The notes under the pieces are model-generated. The model saw only the letters and a list, made by a program, of their open reading frames with translations. It did no database searches and was not told the origin of the DNA. Positions 34,340-45,912 of a DNA stretch of 64,000 nucleotides are shown in pieces (position 1 is the stretch's first letter; each line of letters opens with the position of its first letter). The stretch comes from Siphonodentalium dalli (Eukaryota > Mollusca > Scaphopoda > Gadilida > Siphonodentaliidae): positions 279,367,426-279,431,425 of the forward strand of contig CP136063.1 in assembly GCA_032622095.1 (NCBI GenBank), given 5' to 3'. Made by a program: the position numbers and the translations under genes.

Positions 34340-34489
34340 AACCTCAGGTGTTCACTATCTCACCATGTGTTTCGCGTTCAGTGCAATACAAACCTCAGGT
34401 GTTCACTATCTCACCGTCTGCTTCGCGTTCCGTGCAATACAAACCTCAGGTGTTCACTATATATCTCACCATCTGCTTCGCGATCGGTG
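34340..34489. repeat. 53-bp unit, 3 copies
   Basis: CAAACCTCAGGTGTTCACTA + TCTCACCNTCTGCTTCGCG repeats three times. The third runs into the target duplication of the next element. Confidence 0.9.
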
Positions 34490-34952
34490 CAAGCCTGAGT
34501 TTAGCGTGCCTGTTATTTGCAGAATGAGGTCCCCATAGGGTGAATTTAGTGACGCTATTATGGTGCATAGCGGGCTAGCATAACTAAATTCACCCTCTGG
34601 GGACCTCATTCTGCTTAGGCCTCATCTTCTCTGGAAAGTTTCTTTATTATCAAATTTCTATAGAAGCTTCTTCACATAGATTCTATTTCTTTTTTAGTTT
34701 AGTTTCTCTATATCCCCAAATTGGCAGACGACAGATTGCATAATCGTGGTTCCCAATGGGTGTACATTACAATATTCACAATTTGGTAACTTCAGTCTGA
34801 GTCTATATCTCCCATAGCATATGAGGGCACGCAGAATGCGGTTCCCATAGGGTGAATTTGGTGATGCTAGCCTGCTATGCGGGACAGCGTCACTAAATTC
34901 ACCCTCTGGGGACCTCATTCTGCAAATGACATGTACAGTATACTCAGGCTTG
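34490..34952. mobile_element. hAT-like hairpin MITE, copy 2
   Basis: The ends are CAAGCCTGAGTTTAGCGTGC and ATACTCAGGCTTG. The flanks GATCGGTG and GTTCGGTG match at 7 of 8 bases. Two GAATGAGGTCCCC palindromes lie near the ends with a 210-bp spacer. Confidence 0.87.
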
Positions 34953-35042
34953 GTTCGGTGCCAATGATTTCACCTTGTATGGTGCCATGCTTTACTTAAA
35001 AACAACAGAGAACGCAGCGTATATCTACCCGTATTTCCCTCC

Positions 35043-35693
35043 TTAAAGGGGTACTGTACACAGAGATAGGCATTTTTTTTTTACTCCCATTGAAATAACT
35101 TTCAAGTTAGATTGTGTTCGTGTTATATGAGTTTCGTATAAACCTAATTTAGCGAAGAAAATATTGATCTTGGAAAGAAAAATATTACGATTTCAAACTA
35201 CGCGCCATGTTTTTGACCTTCACCGGAGAAGACGCAGGTCTCAGGAAGAACCGGAAGTTCATTGCTCACAGCTTCGATTGATGCATTCAATCTCTTCCGT
35301 CGAACAATCTCACTCCCTATAAAAGTGCTTGACGCTTTATGACTCTTGTTTCTTTCTCCATTTTTCCGAATCGGTTATAACGGGCCTTCCTTTTGCAGGT
35401 AACATGTTTTGTTTGCAACTCAATAATGTTCGCGAACGGTCGTCAATAAAAGACACGCAGCAGATGCTATTTCAAGAACGGTAACTCGTAATGGCATAAT
35501 TCGCCATTTTATGACTCCAGCCATAAATGAATTTATATTAAATAATTCAATTTTACTTTTACGATAGCCTATTAACCGGAACGTTTTGAGTAGACATCGT
35601 CGACTCAAATTAGTTACTTTATAATATAATATTCATATTAGATCGCTATTGTCACCGGGAATTTATTGAAATTGGTGTACAGTACCACTTTAA
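35043..35693. mobile_element. TTAA element family L, longer copy
   Basis: TTAAAGGGGTACTGTACACA at the left and GTGTACAGTACCACTTTAA at the right. About 650 bp, no coding frame of note. It shares its ends with the 212-bp copy at 78. Confidence 0.75.
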
Positions 35694-36913
35694 TTATGAG
35701 ATGTAGGAGATGGTCGGTGCTCATCAGAAATCGGTCTGCTCTATCTGCCCTCTCTCTTTGAGCCAAATGCATCTCAATTAAGCAGACGACCGATAATTTG
35801 TGTAATTAATTATTGGAGTAGACATGCGTGTCAGTGTGAGCCTGTACTGATTACCACACAGTGAGTGCCTATAGTTCCTACAACAACCTCTGCATTGCGT
35901 GGCCCGGTACTCAGCTGCGGTACTGACAGAACATGCGAATCGACCCCACCCACCTGTGTCTTTTTCTATGAAAGACCATAATTGATATCGATGCTTCCGA
36001 CAGGGACTTCCTTCTTACGCGTCAGCAATTTCTCTTCGTGTCACGAGTGCGACAATTCAGACGTATACATTTATGTACTATCCTATAACTGTGTTCGAAT
36101 CCGCGTACGTGGACGGCGCAGTGTTATCAAGACTTATCTGCTCTGCATTCGATACTTCGAAGTTCGACATTATGAACAGACATGAAACAGTGACATCCTA
36201 CGTGTCGCATGAACTCGAAGAAGCCAGATTGCTTTCTATAGAGTAATGGAATGAGCGGTGGGTAGTTTTTTTCCACTCGATACTTCTAAGTTCGACATTA
36301 TGAACAGACAGGAAACGTTGACATCCTACGCATCTCAGGGACTCGCCGTTACAGGGTATCTTAAAAACTAGAGGATTGCTGAGAATTTCGAACTTGTTAT
36401 ACGTTTCTTGGATACACACATGCAGGGCTCCCCAAACTAAACGGGTCTAATCGGATCAATCAACCATAAAGACGAAGTGGTTTATTCCTTCAAACCACCG
36501 AAAACGAACATCTGTACCCCCTCCCCTCCCCCCCCCCCCCCCCCCCCCCGCAAACGAAGTTTGGTGGGAATATATATATATTTATATATGGGGTCCGTCC
36601 GTCTCTAACAAATTTTGAGATCTCACGTCCGGTCATCAGGCTGGATTTGAATGATACATGGTGTACTCGTGCACCAGCCTATAGGAGGGTGTCAACTTTA
36701 GCAGAATTGTGGCTCACACAAAGTATACTCGTGCAGCAGCCATAGGAGGGTTTCAACTTTAGCAGAATTATGGCCCACATAAAGTGAAAAATACATCCAT
36801 GCCAACGTTCGATCTCTGCTAGCTCATGCATTTCCGTTACCGTGACTACCGTGACCATATCTCATATCAGCATAACCTTTAGTCAACTTATGAGGCAGCA
36901 TGTGTGGAACAAT
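35694..36913. repeat. Intron 6 stretch with two duplicated segments and a long poly-C
   Basis: CGATACTTCGAAGTTCGACA-type sequence at 36150-36215 recurs at 36280-36345. CTCGTGCANCAGCC.. TTTAGCAGAATTNTGGC at 36669-36720 recurs at 36727-36775. An interrupted C tract spans about 36520-36549. Confidence 0.75.
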
Positions 36914-36963
36914 CACGGTGGGGAATCACGTGGTTTCGAGTTGATGAGTACCACGCATTCAAA

Positions 36964-37009
36964 ATGGCGGAAGCGACAGAAAACACAACGAGAAACGAAG
37001 AAAAAGGTA
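36964..37009 (+). other. Conserved start-codon exon-like segment in the family E arm
   Basis: AAAATGGCGGAAGCGACAGA gives MAEATENTTRNEEKG with a good start context, then AAAG|GTAATA as a possible donor. The opposite arm (about 41995-41950, minus strand) repeats it with TTG for ATG, and the MITE at 32291 repeats it as MAEAIENVTRNDEKG. It may be the first exon of the parent element's gene. Confidence 0.35.
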
Positions 37010-37906
37010 ATAAACTAGGATATGACATATTTCGTAGTATTTTGGCAGCGACGAGCATATGCTACATTATTTTTCAAACAAGTTGATACCTCGTGTGTCT
37101 CCAAACTCACATTTGTTTACTCTAACATTCTGACCAAAAGTCGTCAGTCGGAGGATTTTCCACGATGTGTTTACTGGTTTATTCCACGAACATTTTCTAT
37201 TTTCATGCTTTTACTCTGCTTGGACCAAAAGTATTGTTACTAATGTTATGTTTATTGAAAGAAAGCACATGTAGTCGGCAATATATCGAACCCTGCTTTA
37301 AACACAATTGATTTTTCCTTGTGAATCGTAGCTTTTTCATTTTGTGATGAGTGTACACGGACCACAATTAAGTGATGAGTTACCACGAACTTGTTCAGAA
37401 TCGATTGAATAAATAGAGGACACCAAACGAGTCAACCGGCTTACAGCGAAATTTACAAAAGGGGTTCATCAAATTAGGTCTGAGCCGTCCATATAGGCAA
37501 TGTGCAGGCATAATTTACTGGAATTTCGCTATAAACTGAGTCGACTTGAAGACCAAGCAAACCGCGAAAGTAAGGTACTGTTCAATTGGGGTAATAAATT
37601 AAATTGTGTACCCTAGATGTAAAGCATGTGGTTAATTACATATAATTATGCTATTGGTGATATCAATGGTCGTTGCATGGTCACCATTACCAATGAGTGT
37701 AATGACAGTATATGATTGGACAATTTAGTAACACGAAATAATGGCGGAGGCGACAGAAAACACAACGAGAAACGAGGAAAAAGCAATCAAATAGGATATG
37801 ATATATTACATAGTATTTTGGCAGCTACGAGCATATATATGCTACACTATTTTTCAAACAATCTCATTCTGATAATTCTTGTATGTCAAAACGCACAGTT
37901 GTTTAA

Positions 37907-39359
37907 AGGCCCACTTAACCCTTTACCCAACAGAAGGGCCCTGTGCCAATGCATTCTCTTATATATGCGAGTCGACCATAGGTCGCCTCGCATATATAAG
38001 AGAATGCATTGGCTTAACACATTAAAAATTATAAAATTGTTAAAGAATGTAAGAAAAAATGGTAAAAAGTGTTAAAAAAAGATTTTTTTTAGGCCAATGC
38101 ATTCTCTTATATATGCGAGGCGACCTATGGTCGACTCGCATATATAAGAGAATGCATTGGCACAGGGCATAACTCTAACTATCACAATGTTGTCAAGGAG
38201 CCGGTTCCAATGATATCCATATTTGTATGGTTCTATTGAGACAGACCGAAGATATTTTAGGCTGTTGAAGCTTTATTTGGCCCGTTTTGGCCGGTTTGTT
38301 GGGTAAAGGGTTAATGTTCAAGTCACTGATTATTTATTTTATAGTGCCTTGATATACGGTTTTAATAACAATCTATGCCATAAAATATGATTAAAATACT
38401 ATAACTCATCACCATTTGAAACGTCTGTCTCAGAAGGTGCCCATAGAGAAATAGAAAACAGTTGAAATCATAGGAAGATTACCCCGTTTTGGCTCCCAGA
38501 ATACAAAATAATAATGTATTTTCAATGGAAGGAGAATAACTCTATCTTTAAGATTGAGAGTTATTCTCCATGCATTGAAAATAATACAGTTTGAACTACA
38601 ATCCAGATGAAAAAACACGTCAGTAACTCAACAAAACATTTATATACCGGATAAGTTGATAATACAATGTTTTGGAGCTTCCTCTTTCAAATGGTATATA
38701 ATATGGCATATATTTTATATATGTGATGTGGGGGTTCGAAAATTAAGTGGGCCCTTAACGCTTATAACCAGTGATGTGGGCTTCACATCAATTGCCACAT
38801 TAGTCAATCAACAAATTATTTGGGTGTATTTACGTCAGAATTCAACTGAATATAATTCAACCAAAGTACCATGCAAATTGACCGGATTTGATTTAAAAGC
38901 ACACTTAATTTTCGAACACTCAGATCACATATATACAATATAGGCCATATTATATACCACTTGAAAGAGGAAGTTCCAAAACATTGTATTATCAACTTAT
39001 CCCGTGTAATAAATGGGAACATGTTTTTGTTGAGTTACTACTTTTTCACCTGGATTGCAGTTCTAATTGTATTATTTTCAATGGAGTGGGAATAACCTAT
39101 AAATCTCAAAGATGGAGTTATTCCCCTTCCATTGAAACTACATTTTTAGTTTGAATTATGTTGCATTCTGGGAGCCAAAACGGGGGTAATCTTTATATGA
39201 TTTAAGCTGTTTTATATTTCTCTATGGGCATCTTCTGAGACACAGACGTTTCAAATGGTGATTTATAGTATTTTAGTCATATTTTATGATTGTTATTAAA
39301 ACCGCTTATCATCGCACTATATACAAAATAATCAGTGACTCGAAAATTAAGTGGGCCTT
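37907..39359. mobile_element. Inverted composite inside the 5.1-kb element
   Basis: The ends are GGCCCACTTAA.. (split by MITE A5) and ..CGAAAATTAAGTGGGCC. Arms of about 330 bp share CAGTCACTGATTATTT, CCCATAGAGAAATA and TTGGCTCCCAGAAT. A second, inner inverted pair (38640-38760 against 38890-39005) carries its own AATTAAGTGGGCC motif, so two related elements are nested. Confidence 0.8.
37915..38314 (-). mobile_element. MITE family A, copy 5 (complete)
   Basis: TTAACCCTTTACCCAACAGA to ..TTGGGTAAAGGGTTAA, in reversed orientation to copies 1-4, with TTAA at both borders. It splits the end of the composite at 37907. Confidence 0.95.
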
Positions 39360-40053
39360 TATTAAATTGTTTGGTATATACTTGCAACGTCTGGAATGAA
39401 TGGACGTGTACATCACTTCTAATCTTATTGAAAATTCGTTGTACAAATGTGAACAAACAACTTACCATTCAATTGTTTTATATTAACAGTGTGGTCTGTG
39501 TTGTTATCATTGGAACCATCAAATTTACGAGTGTTACGAAGTGGTTTGCTTTTATACTATATATTAAATCATTAGTTTATTCATATATCTGTGTGAACAT
39601 TTGAACGAGGACATTCCAAGTGGTAGCACATAATTGCATTCCAAACATTTCGCTGCATTTGGCACCGATAGGGCGTCATATCGCATTCCGTTATATCCTC
39701 ATTGGCACGGCATGGTTTTATCCCCGTGTTTACATTTTTCGTTATTCCGATTGTGTGGTAGATCTGTCGCTCACACCGTGCTACGTTTTACGGGACTAAA
39801 GCCATATTATTACCATTCATTATTTTTAATCAAACAAAACCACCCATTTGTACGTTCAGAAATCACACATTAGATACCGAAGAAAGAACAAGACTATCTG
39901 GGAGGCAAAAGGAAGACACCGTATCTACCGATCATAATTCATTCATGATAGAGTGTGTCGGAGTCCGCTGGGAAAAGTCTCGATGCAACGAATCCAAAAT
40001 GTTACCCCGCAAGAAGTTGGGCCTTCAAGAAGAGTGTACGATGGTGTGGCCAA
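39360..40053. other. Interior of the 5.1-kb element, unannotated
   Basis: A + strand open stretch from about 39872 (DTEERTRLSGRQKEDTVST..) runs about 68 codons with no domain I know. Otherwise nothing is recognised. Confidence 0.35.
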
Positions 40054-40229
40054 TTAACAAAACAATAAAACCATGTTACAACATTCGCTTTTATTTAATT
40101 TACACATAACCAGAAATCTTAAATCCTCTCTCCTGTGGCCACGTGTATGGGCACTGAGGCTTGACTTCGACCCGAACTTCTTGCCACAGGTGCTACACAA
40201 CATAACTGACTTGTTCTCAGGCATTTCAT
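40054..40229 (-). CDS. Terminal exon with one C2H2 zinc finger (minus strand)
   Basis: On the minus strand, gattttatttttcag at about 40244-40230 is a strong acceptor. The open frame after it runs 57 codons to a TAA at 40054. It reads EMPENKSVML then CSTCGKKFGSKSSLSAHTRG + H, which is C-x2-C-x12-H-x3-H, a classic C2H2 finger with the usual Phe and Leu at their core positions. AATAAA occurs within the last codons, near 40085. It lies inside the 5.1-kb element, on the opposite strand to the cyclase. It could be the 3' end of the element's own gene or a captured host exon. No upstream exon was identified. Confidence 0.55.
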
Positions 40230-40499
40230 CTGAAAAATAAAATCACAAATCCTACGTAAGAATATGTTTGTGACATTATTTCGTGTTATTTTATGGTCAA
40301 ACATTTCTTACGGTCATTACACTCATTACAAAATGGTGATCAACGACCATTACTAGCGCTGAATTGGCCAGTCTCACTGGTTTTGTGATAAAGGTACCCA
40401 GGTTCGTCTGCAGTCGACGGGGTATGTTTGTGTTAGACTGCTGGACAACGTATCAAAAGAATACATTAGTTGATTACATTCTTTCAATTTATAGCAGTT

Positions 40500-41345
40500 C
40501 AAACAATTTAAAACTGAAAGCAACAGCTTAAAACCAAACGAATTTCCAGCAAAGATATTTAATTCTCGTTTAATTTGAGATTTGATGAACCTGGGTAACT
40601 AATTATTACGATTTTCCCCAACCTGGGTACCTTTGTCACAATTTTCAGAAGCTGGGTAGCTTTATCACTAACAGAAATGAGAGTGACCAATTCAGCATTA
40701 ACCCTTTACCCAACAGAAGGGCCCTGTGCCAATGCATTCTCTTATATATGCGAGTCGACCATAGGTCGCCTCGCATATATAAGAGAATGCATTGGCTTAA
40801 CACATTAAAAATTATAAAATTGTTAAAGAATGTAAGAAAAAATGGTAAAAAGTGTTAAAAAAAGTTTTTTTTTAGGCCAATGCATTCTCTTATATATGCG
40901 AGGCGACCTATGGTCGACTCGCATATATAAGAGAATGCATTGGCACAGGGCATAACTCTAACTATCACAATGTTGTCAAGGAGCCGGTTCCAATGATATC
41001 CATATTTGTATGGTTCTATTGAGACAGACCGAAGATATTTTAGGCTGTTGAAGCTTTATTTGGCCGGTTTTGGCCGGTTTGTTGGGTAAAGGGTTAATAG
41101 CACCATGCAGTAGCAGATATATAACTTGACCGCATGCTTTTTAAACAAAACGAATTTCCAGCAAAGATATTTAAATCTCGTTTAATTTGAGATTCGATTT
41201 TTCCCAACCTGGGTACCTTTATCACAATCCCCCCCCCCCCCAACCCGTGTACCTTTGTCACATGGGTACCTTTATCACCAAAAAAATGAGAGTGACCAAT
41301 TCAGTATTAATAACACCAGTAGCATATATTTAACTTAACCACATG
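40500..41345. repeat. Tandem duplication (about 200-bp unit) split by MITE A6
   Basis: ACGAATTTCCAGCAAAGATA.. GAGAGTGACCAATTCAG + ..ACTTNACCNCATGC occurs at 40535-40697 plus 41098-41146, and again at 41157-41345. MITE A6 sits in the first copy only, at its TTAA, so it landed after the duplication. A poly-C tract lies at about 41229. Confidence 0.85.
40698..41097 (-). mobile_element. MITE family A, copy 6 (complete)
   Basis: 400 bp, TTAA on both sides, and the same orientation as copy 5, from which it barely differs. Both are complete with two palindromes. Confidence 0.95.
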
Positions 41346-42202
41346 CTTCACATCTAGGGTACACAGTTTAATTTATTATCACAATTGAACAGTACCGTAA
41401 TTTGGCGATATATATATAATCTTCAAGTCGAATCAGTTTATATTGAAATTCCTGTAAATTAGGCCTGCACATTGCCTATATGGACGGCTCAGACCTAGTT
41501 TGCTGAACTCCTTTTGTAAACTTCGCTGTAAGCCGGTTGTCTCGTTTGGCATCCTCTATTTCTTCAATCAAATCTCAACAACTTCGTGGTAAATCATCAC
41601 TTAATTGTGGTGCGTGTACACTCATCACTAATTAAAAAGCTATGATTCACAAAGAAAATACATATTTTAAAAGTAGGGTTCAATTTATTGACGACTAAAT
41701 GTGCCTTGTTTCAATAAACACTACATTAGTAACAATACTTTTGGTCCAAGCAGAGTAAAAGCATGAAAATGTTCGTGGAATACACCATGTAACACATCGT
41801 GGAAAATCCTCCGACTGACGACTTTTGGTCAGAATGTTAGAGCAAACAAATGTGAGTTTAGACACACATGAGGTATCAACTTGTTTGAAAAATAATGCAG
41901 CATATGCTCGTAGATGCCAAAATACAATGAAATATGTCATATCCTAGTTTATTACCTTTTTCTTCGTTTTGTTTTCTGTCGCTTCCGCCAATTTGAATGC
42001 GTGGTACTCATCAACTCGAAACCACGTGATTCCCCACCATGACAATATCTATACAGGAATAAGGCTGCGTTCTTTCATTTCTCTTTGGTCCTTTTTTGTC
42101 CTTATAATATTAATCAACTTGAGCGAAAATCACATTTAATGTCACAGTGGTATGCGGTGCGGTTCACCTAGATAGACAATTGGGTTGAGACAATTGAACA
42201 TT

Positions 42203-42730
42203 GGCTGCGGACACACGTACCACAGTTGCGATGGCATAGTAGGTGTGATAGTTTATTATGGTGGAGTTTGGATCGATCGTCCATAATTGTGTTGGACCAT
42301 GGCAATCCCTCATTCGCTCACATATCATGCATGTAGTACGTTTTATTGATATGATCTCAATATATGTTTATCCACTTATATTAATTCCATGCGTCTTAAG
42401 ACAGTTCCCCAATTGCGTTCTTTTATTTTGCGACGTTTATAGTTCTATGTATAATCCCGCTAACATTATCATGTTAGCGGGACGAAGCTGTGTCGGAACT
42501 GTTGGAGGAAATGCAGCTGAGAGAAAATTTCTGGAATAAACAAAGCGAACTATACAACGACCAAAACAAGAAAAAGGCTGATTATAACGAACTTTGGAAC
42601 ACTCATAGTGCGAATATGCAGCGGGCGATATGGCTAGCTATGGAATATTAATTATGACGACTAATTGTCACAAAACTCCACCATAATAAATTGTCACACC
42701 TACTATGCCATCGCTACTGTGTGTCCGCAA
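42203..42730. mobile_element. MITE family J, copy 2
   Basis: GGCTGCGGACACACGTACCA at the left, ..CTACTGTGTGTCCGCA at the right. The interior near 42268-42360 is the reverse complement of 9758-9835. Confidence 0.85.
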
Positions 42731-44038
42731 ACATTTGATGGATGGCACCAGCACAACACGACAATAGTCTGGAAATAATTAATTTGATTACAGATTTCGT
42801 CTGGAACCTGGTACAACCTGTTTACATCATGTCGGAAATGAGTCCTGCAGCATGACGATGTGTCTACTTTTTCTCGGAAACGGTTTAATGCAGGGTGGAA
42901 ATGGGGTCGATATCCAGGGGAGACTAGAGTTATATATAAAAAAGGAACGAGAACAGATATGGATTTGCCTTATGTATCGGAATGGTGGATGGTCCCATGG
43001 GAATTCTATGTTGTGTTCCTGTCTATAAACGGTGTGCTTATTGCACTTATTAGTTCATATCATAATTGGTCGCATCACCACAATCATGGTTGTGAGTACA
43101 AGGACACCTAATGGCAACGTCAGAAAGGGGATTATTATTAGTTCTGATGCTCAGACTCTGTGCAAGGAATCAACCTTTCAGGTTGTATCTCGAGTTTCGT
43201 TTACTATGACAAGAATGAGACTCGTGTTTATTCCCGACATTTAAATCTTTTTACGGCTGATATATGATAATTATATCTTCAACATTGTGGAATTGCGACG
43301 ACTGTGCATGTGTCCGTGGCTTTGGTACTAGGGTACTTATGCCTGTAAAACGACTTACGTAAGTGGAGTTAGATTGGATGTTAGATAATTGCACTTGATA
43401 CAGACCAATGTTACTCTGTAGTAATACAAAACTATTAGTTAAAAGGCATCAGTGGTAAAGGGTATGAGGCATGCCTGTAAATATTTTTGCAGTGGACGAT
43501 TCACCTCGCGTAGTGATATTTCAAGAAAAATCACGACGTCGCAGAATTATAGTTTTGTTCGTCCATTGACACTTCTATACGCTCATATAGATCTAGAACA
43601 TTTATTTGTTAATACTTGTTCCTCAGTCATCTATTTCACATTAGGGGGTGGTCGCAGCTCGAGAGTGCATGTTTTTCTGTGATTTGTGTGAGCCTACAGT
43701 CCAATAGACATTGAATTAATTATCCAGAAGAATTCCATAATTGTATGTAAGCGACGAAAAGAAAAAATCACTTTAATCGTGCAATTTCGAGTTGCGGACC
43801 TTCACCTGCAGTAAAGAACAGGTAATAACAAAGAAATATATTCTCCGCGTTATTTTTTCGACTTTATAAGCTTCCCTGTCAAAACATAAAAGAAGTTCCC
43901 AGGTTTTTGCATACTGGTGGAATATGATCTCTACGGGTGTTAGCCATAGTAGAGATCCATGGCATGATCTAATATCGATCCATCGAAAAACGACGTCGCT
44001 TGCATGTATTAAACTAACCAATCTAAATACAATTTCAG
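42731..44038. other. Intron 6, last part
   Basis: No repeat or further exon recognised. An 83-codon + frame at 42860-43111 includes a hydrophobic run but has no splice signals that fit the cyclase phase. Confidence 0.4.
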
Positions 44039-44197
44039 GTCAGCGCCGCTGATATCGAGGGTGTCGTTGATGTTTTTGGATAAAGCGATGGAGCGACAGT
44101 ATCGGACGCGGGGAGAGCGTTCAGGGGACGTAGGCATTCTCACGCTGCTCACAATCCAGACCGCTGGATTTTTTTCAAGCTATTTGTTACTCGCCTG
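44039..44197 (+). CDS. Adenylyl cyclase exon 7 (C1b end and first span of second membrane bundle)
   Basis: The acceptor is ..caatttcag at 44038 and the donor is tg|gtatga at 44198. The 159-bp exon reads SAPLISRVSLMFLDKAMERQ then YRTRGERSGDVG and a hydrophobic run ILTLLTIQTAGFFSSYLLLA. SLxFxDKxMExQYR is the recognisable junction between C1b and the seventh membrane span in transmembrane adenylyl cyclases (family form: L-F-x-D-x-E-M-E-K-Q-F/Y). The hydrophobic run is long enough for one span. The exon starts with one base completing Gly and ends two bases into a Trp codon, matching exon 8. Confidence 0.88.
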
Positions 44198-44259
44198 GTA
44201 TGAATCGCACTTAATATATTTCTTTATTATCTCCATCTGGGAAAAGTATATTATATACA

Positions 44260-44530
44260 ACATTATTTACAAACACAGATAACATGAATATCACAAGCAT
44301 GTGTTTGAACAAATTATACCAATATGTGATATTATTATATACAACAACAAAAAAAAACAATCAAATTTAAAGAAAAAGAGGATAAGAGGGGGGGGGTAAA
44401 AATAAATTAAAAAAATCTCCCCCAGCGGGAGAGTATTTAGTAAACATAATTTTTACTGAGACACAGATCCTCATGAATGTCACAAGCATATGGCTGAACA
44501 AATTGCACCAACGTGATATTTATAGAAAGT
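44260..44530. repeat. Direct repeat pair near A-rich DNA
   Basis: CATGAATATCACAAGCATGT.. at 44283 and CATGAATGTCACAAGCATAT.. at 44472 share about 55 bp. Poly-A/G tracts separate them. Confidence 0.75.
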
Positions 44531-44832
44531 AGAAAGAAAAAAAAATGAAAGAAAAAAAAAGCGACGGTTTCTTGATTACATTGAGTTATTTAGATACATG
44601 GATAATTAACACATACATCCTACAAGATGTTTTTTAAGATAAGATCAGATAATATAAGATAAAATAGTTAATTGCAATTCACCGATGTAGGCATGCAGTT
44701 GCCATTAACAGAAAGTACAAGATCAGTTAATAATATTCAACAAGCGTATATATAGATACCTTACATATGTTTCTGTTTCTTGAATATATATACATTGTAT
44801 AAATACAAATGTTCGAGCTGAATCATATACAG

Positions 44833-45302
44833 TTAAAAAGGCGCCCCGTTAGTAAATTAAAAAAAATCTCAATTTCAAACTATCAATTTGAAGGGGAAAA
44901 TCATGATCCTCGATCTGTAACCGATGTATGCTATAGTATTATATAGCTATAATATTATCTGGTGAACGACCACAACAACATAAAACAACATAACTATTAT
45001 TCAATAACGTTTTAAATAATATTGCAGACATAAACATTCAATACTAGATAACACAGTGTGGGTTTAGCAAATATTTCCTGTCAAACTCTCTATCGACCTA
45101 CCTAAAACAAATATGGATGGATTATTTTTAAACCACATTTTTACATAGCTGGAAAATATATCTGCTATTGTGAGGGTATACGGAGTTGTTGATTTATATT
45201 ACTATAGCATACATTGGTTAAAAGAGATAATTATTTATTCCTTCAAATTGATAGTTTGAAATTGAGATTTTTTTTAATTTCACAAATGGGGCGCCCTCTT
45301 AA
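44833..45302. mobile_element. TTAA-flanked inverted-repeat element, 470 bp
   Basis: TTAAAAAGGCGCCCCGTTAG at the left, TGGGGCGCCCTCTTAA at the right. Inner arms share AATCTCAATTTCAAACTATC and its complement. Confidence 0.87.
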
Positions 45303-45319
45303 CTGTGTTTAATTCAGCC

Positions 45320-45912
45320 ATACCCAATACTAACGCTGAATACCCAATACTAACGCTGAATACCCAATACTAACGCTGAATACCCAATACTAACGCTGAA
45401 TACCCAATACTAACGCTGAATACCCAATACTAACGCTGAATTCATCCATACCCAATACTAACGCTGAATACCCAATACTAACGCTGAAAACCCAATACTA
45501 ACGCTGAATACCCAATACTAACGCTGAATACCCAATACTAACGCTGAATACCCAATACTAACGCTGAATTCAGCCATTCCCAATACTAACGCTGAATACC
45601 CAATACTAACGCTGAATACCCAATACTAACGCTGAATACACAATACTAACGCTGAATACCCAATACTAACGCTGAATTCAGCCATACCCAATACTAACGC
45701 TGAATACCCAATACTAACGCTGAATACCCAATACTAACGCTGAATACCCAATACTAACGCTGAATACCCAATACTAACGCTGAATTCAGCCATACCCAAT
45801 ACTAACGCTGAATACCCAATACTAACGCTGAATACCCAATACTAACGCTGAATACCCAATACTAACGCTGAATACCCAATACTAACGCAGAATACCCAAT
45901 ACTAACGCTGAA
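45320..45912. repeat. 20-bp minisatellite, about 28 copies in blocks
   Basis: The unit TACCCAATACTAACGCTGAA is repeated. Every five or six units a TTCAGCCA-type interruption appears, giving a higher-order period of about 110-130 bp. The unit is the outermost part of the inverted arm of the element that follows. Confidence 0.95.

Larger units (their letters stand above)
36914..42041. mobile_element. 5.1-kb family E element: CACGGTG end, ACAAT target duplications, about 0.7-kb inverted arms
   Basis: The left arm 36914-37645 begins CACGGTGGGGAATCACGTGG. The right arm 41333-42041 ends CCACGTGATTCCCCACCATG (one change in the terminal heptamer). ACAAT lies on both sides (36909-36913, 42042-42046). 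The arms match along almost their whole length. Inside are two complete family A MITEs, a 1.45-kb inverted composite, a duplicated D-type segment and a minus-strand zinc-finger exon. No recognisable transposase core was found, so this copy is probably non-autonomous. Confidence 0.9.

Noticed and set aside
36914-36990. True recombination signal sequence (heptamer, 12/23 spacer, nonamer)
   Set aside because: CACGGTG resembles the heptamer, but no A-rich nonamer was seen at either spacing; only the terminal motif and 5-bp duplication are claimed.
42860-43111. Additional cyclase exon with a hydrophobic run
   Set aside because: Exons 6 and 7 already join in phase, and no suitable acceptor/donor pair surrounds it.
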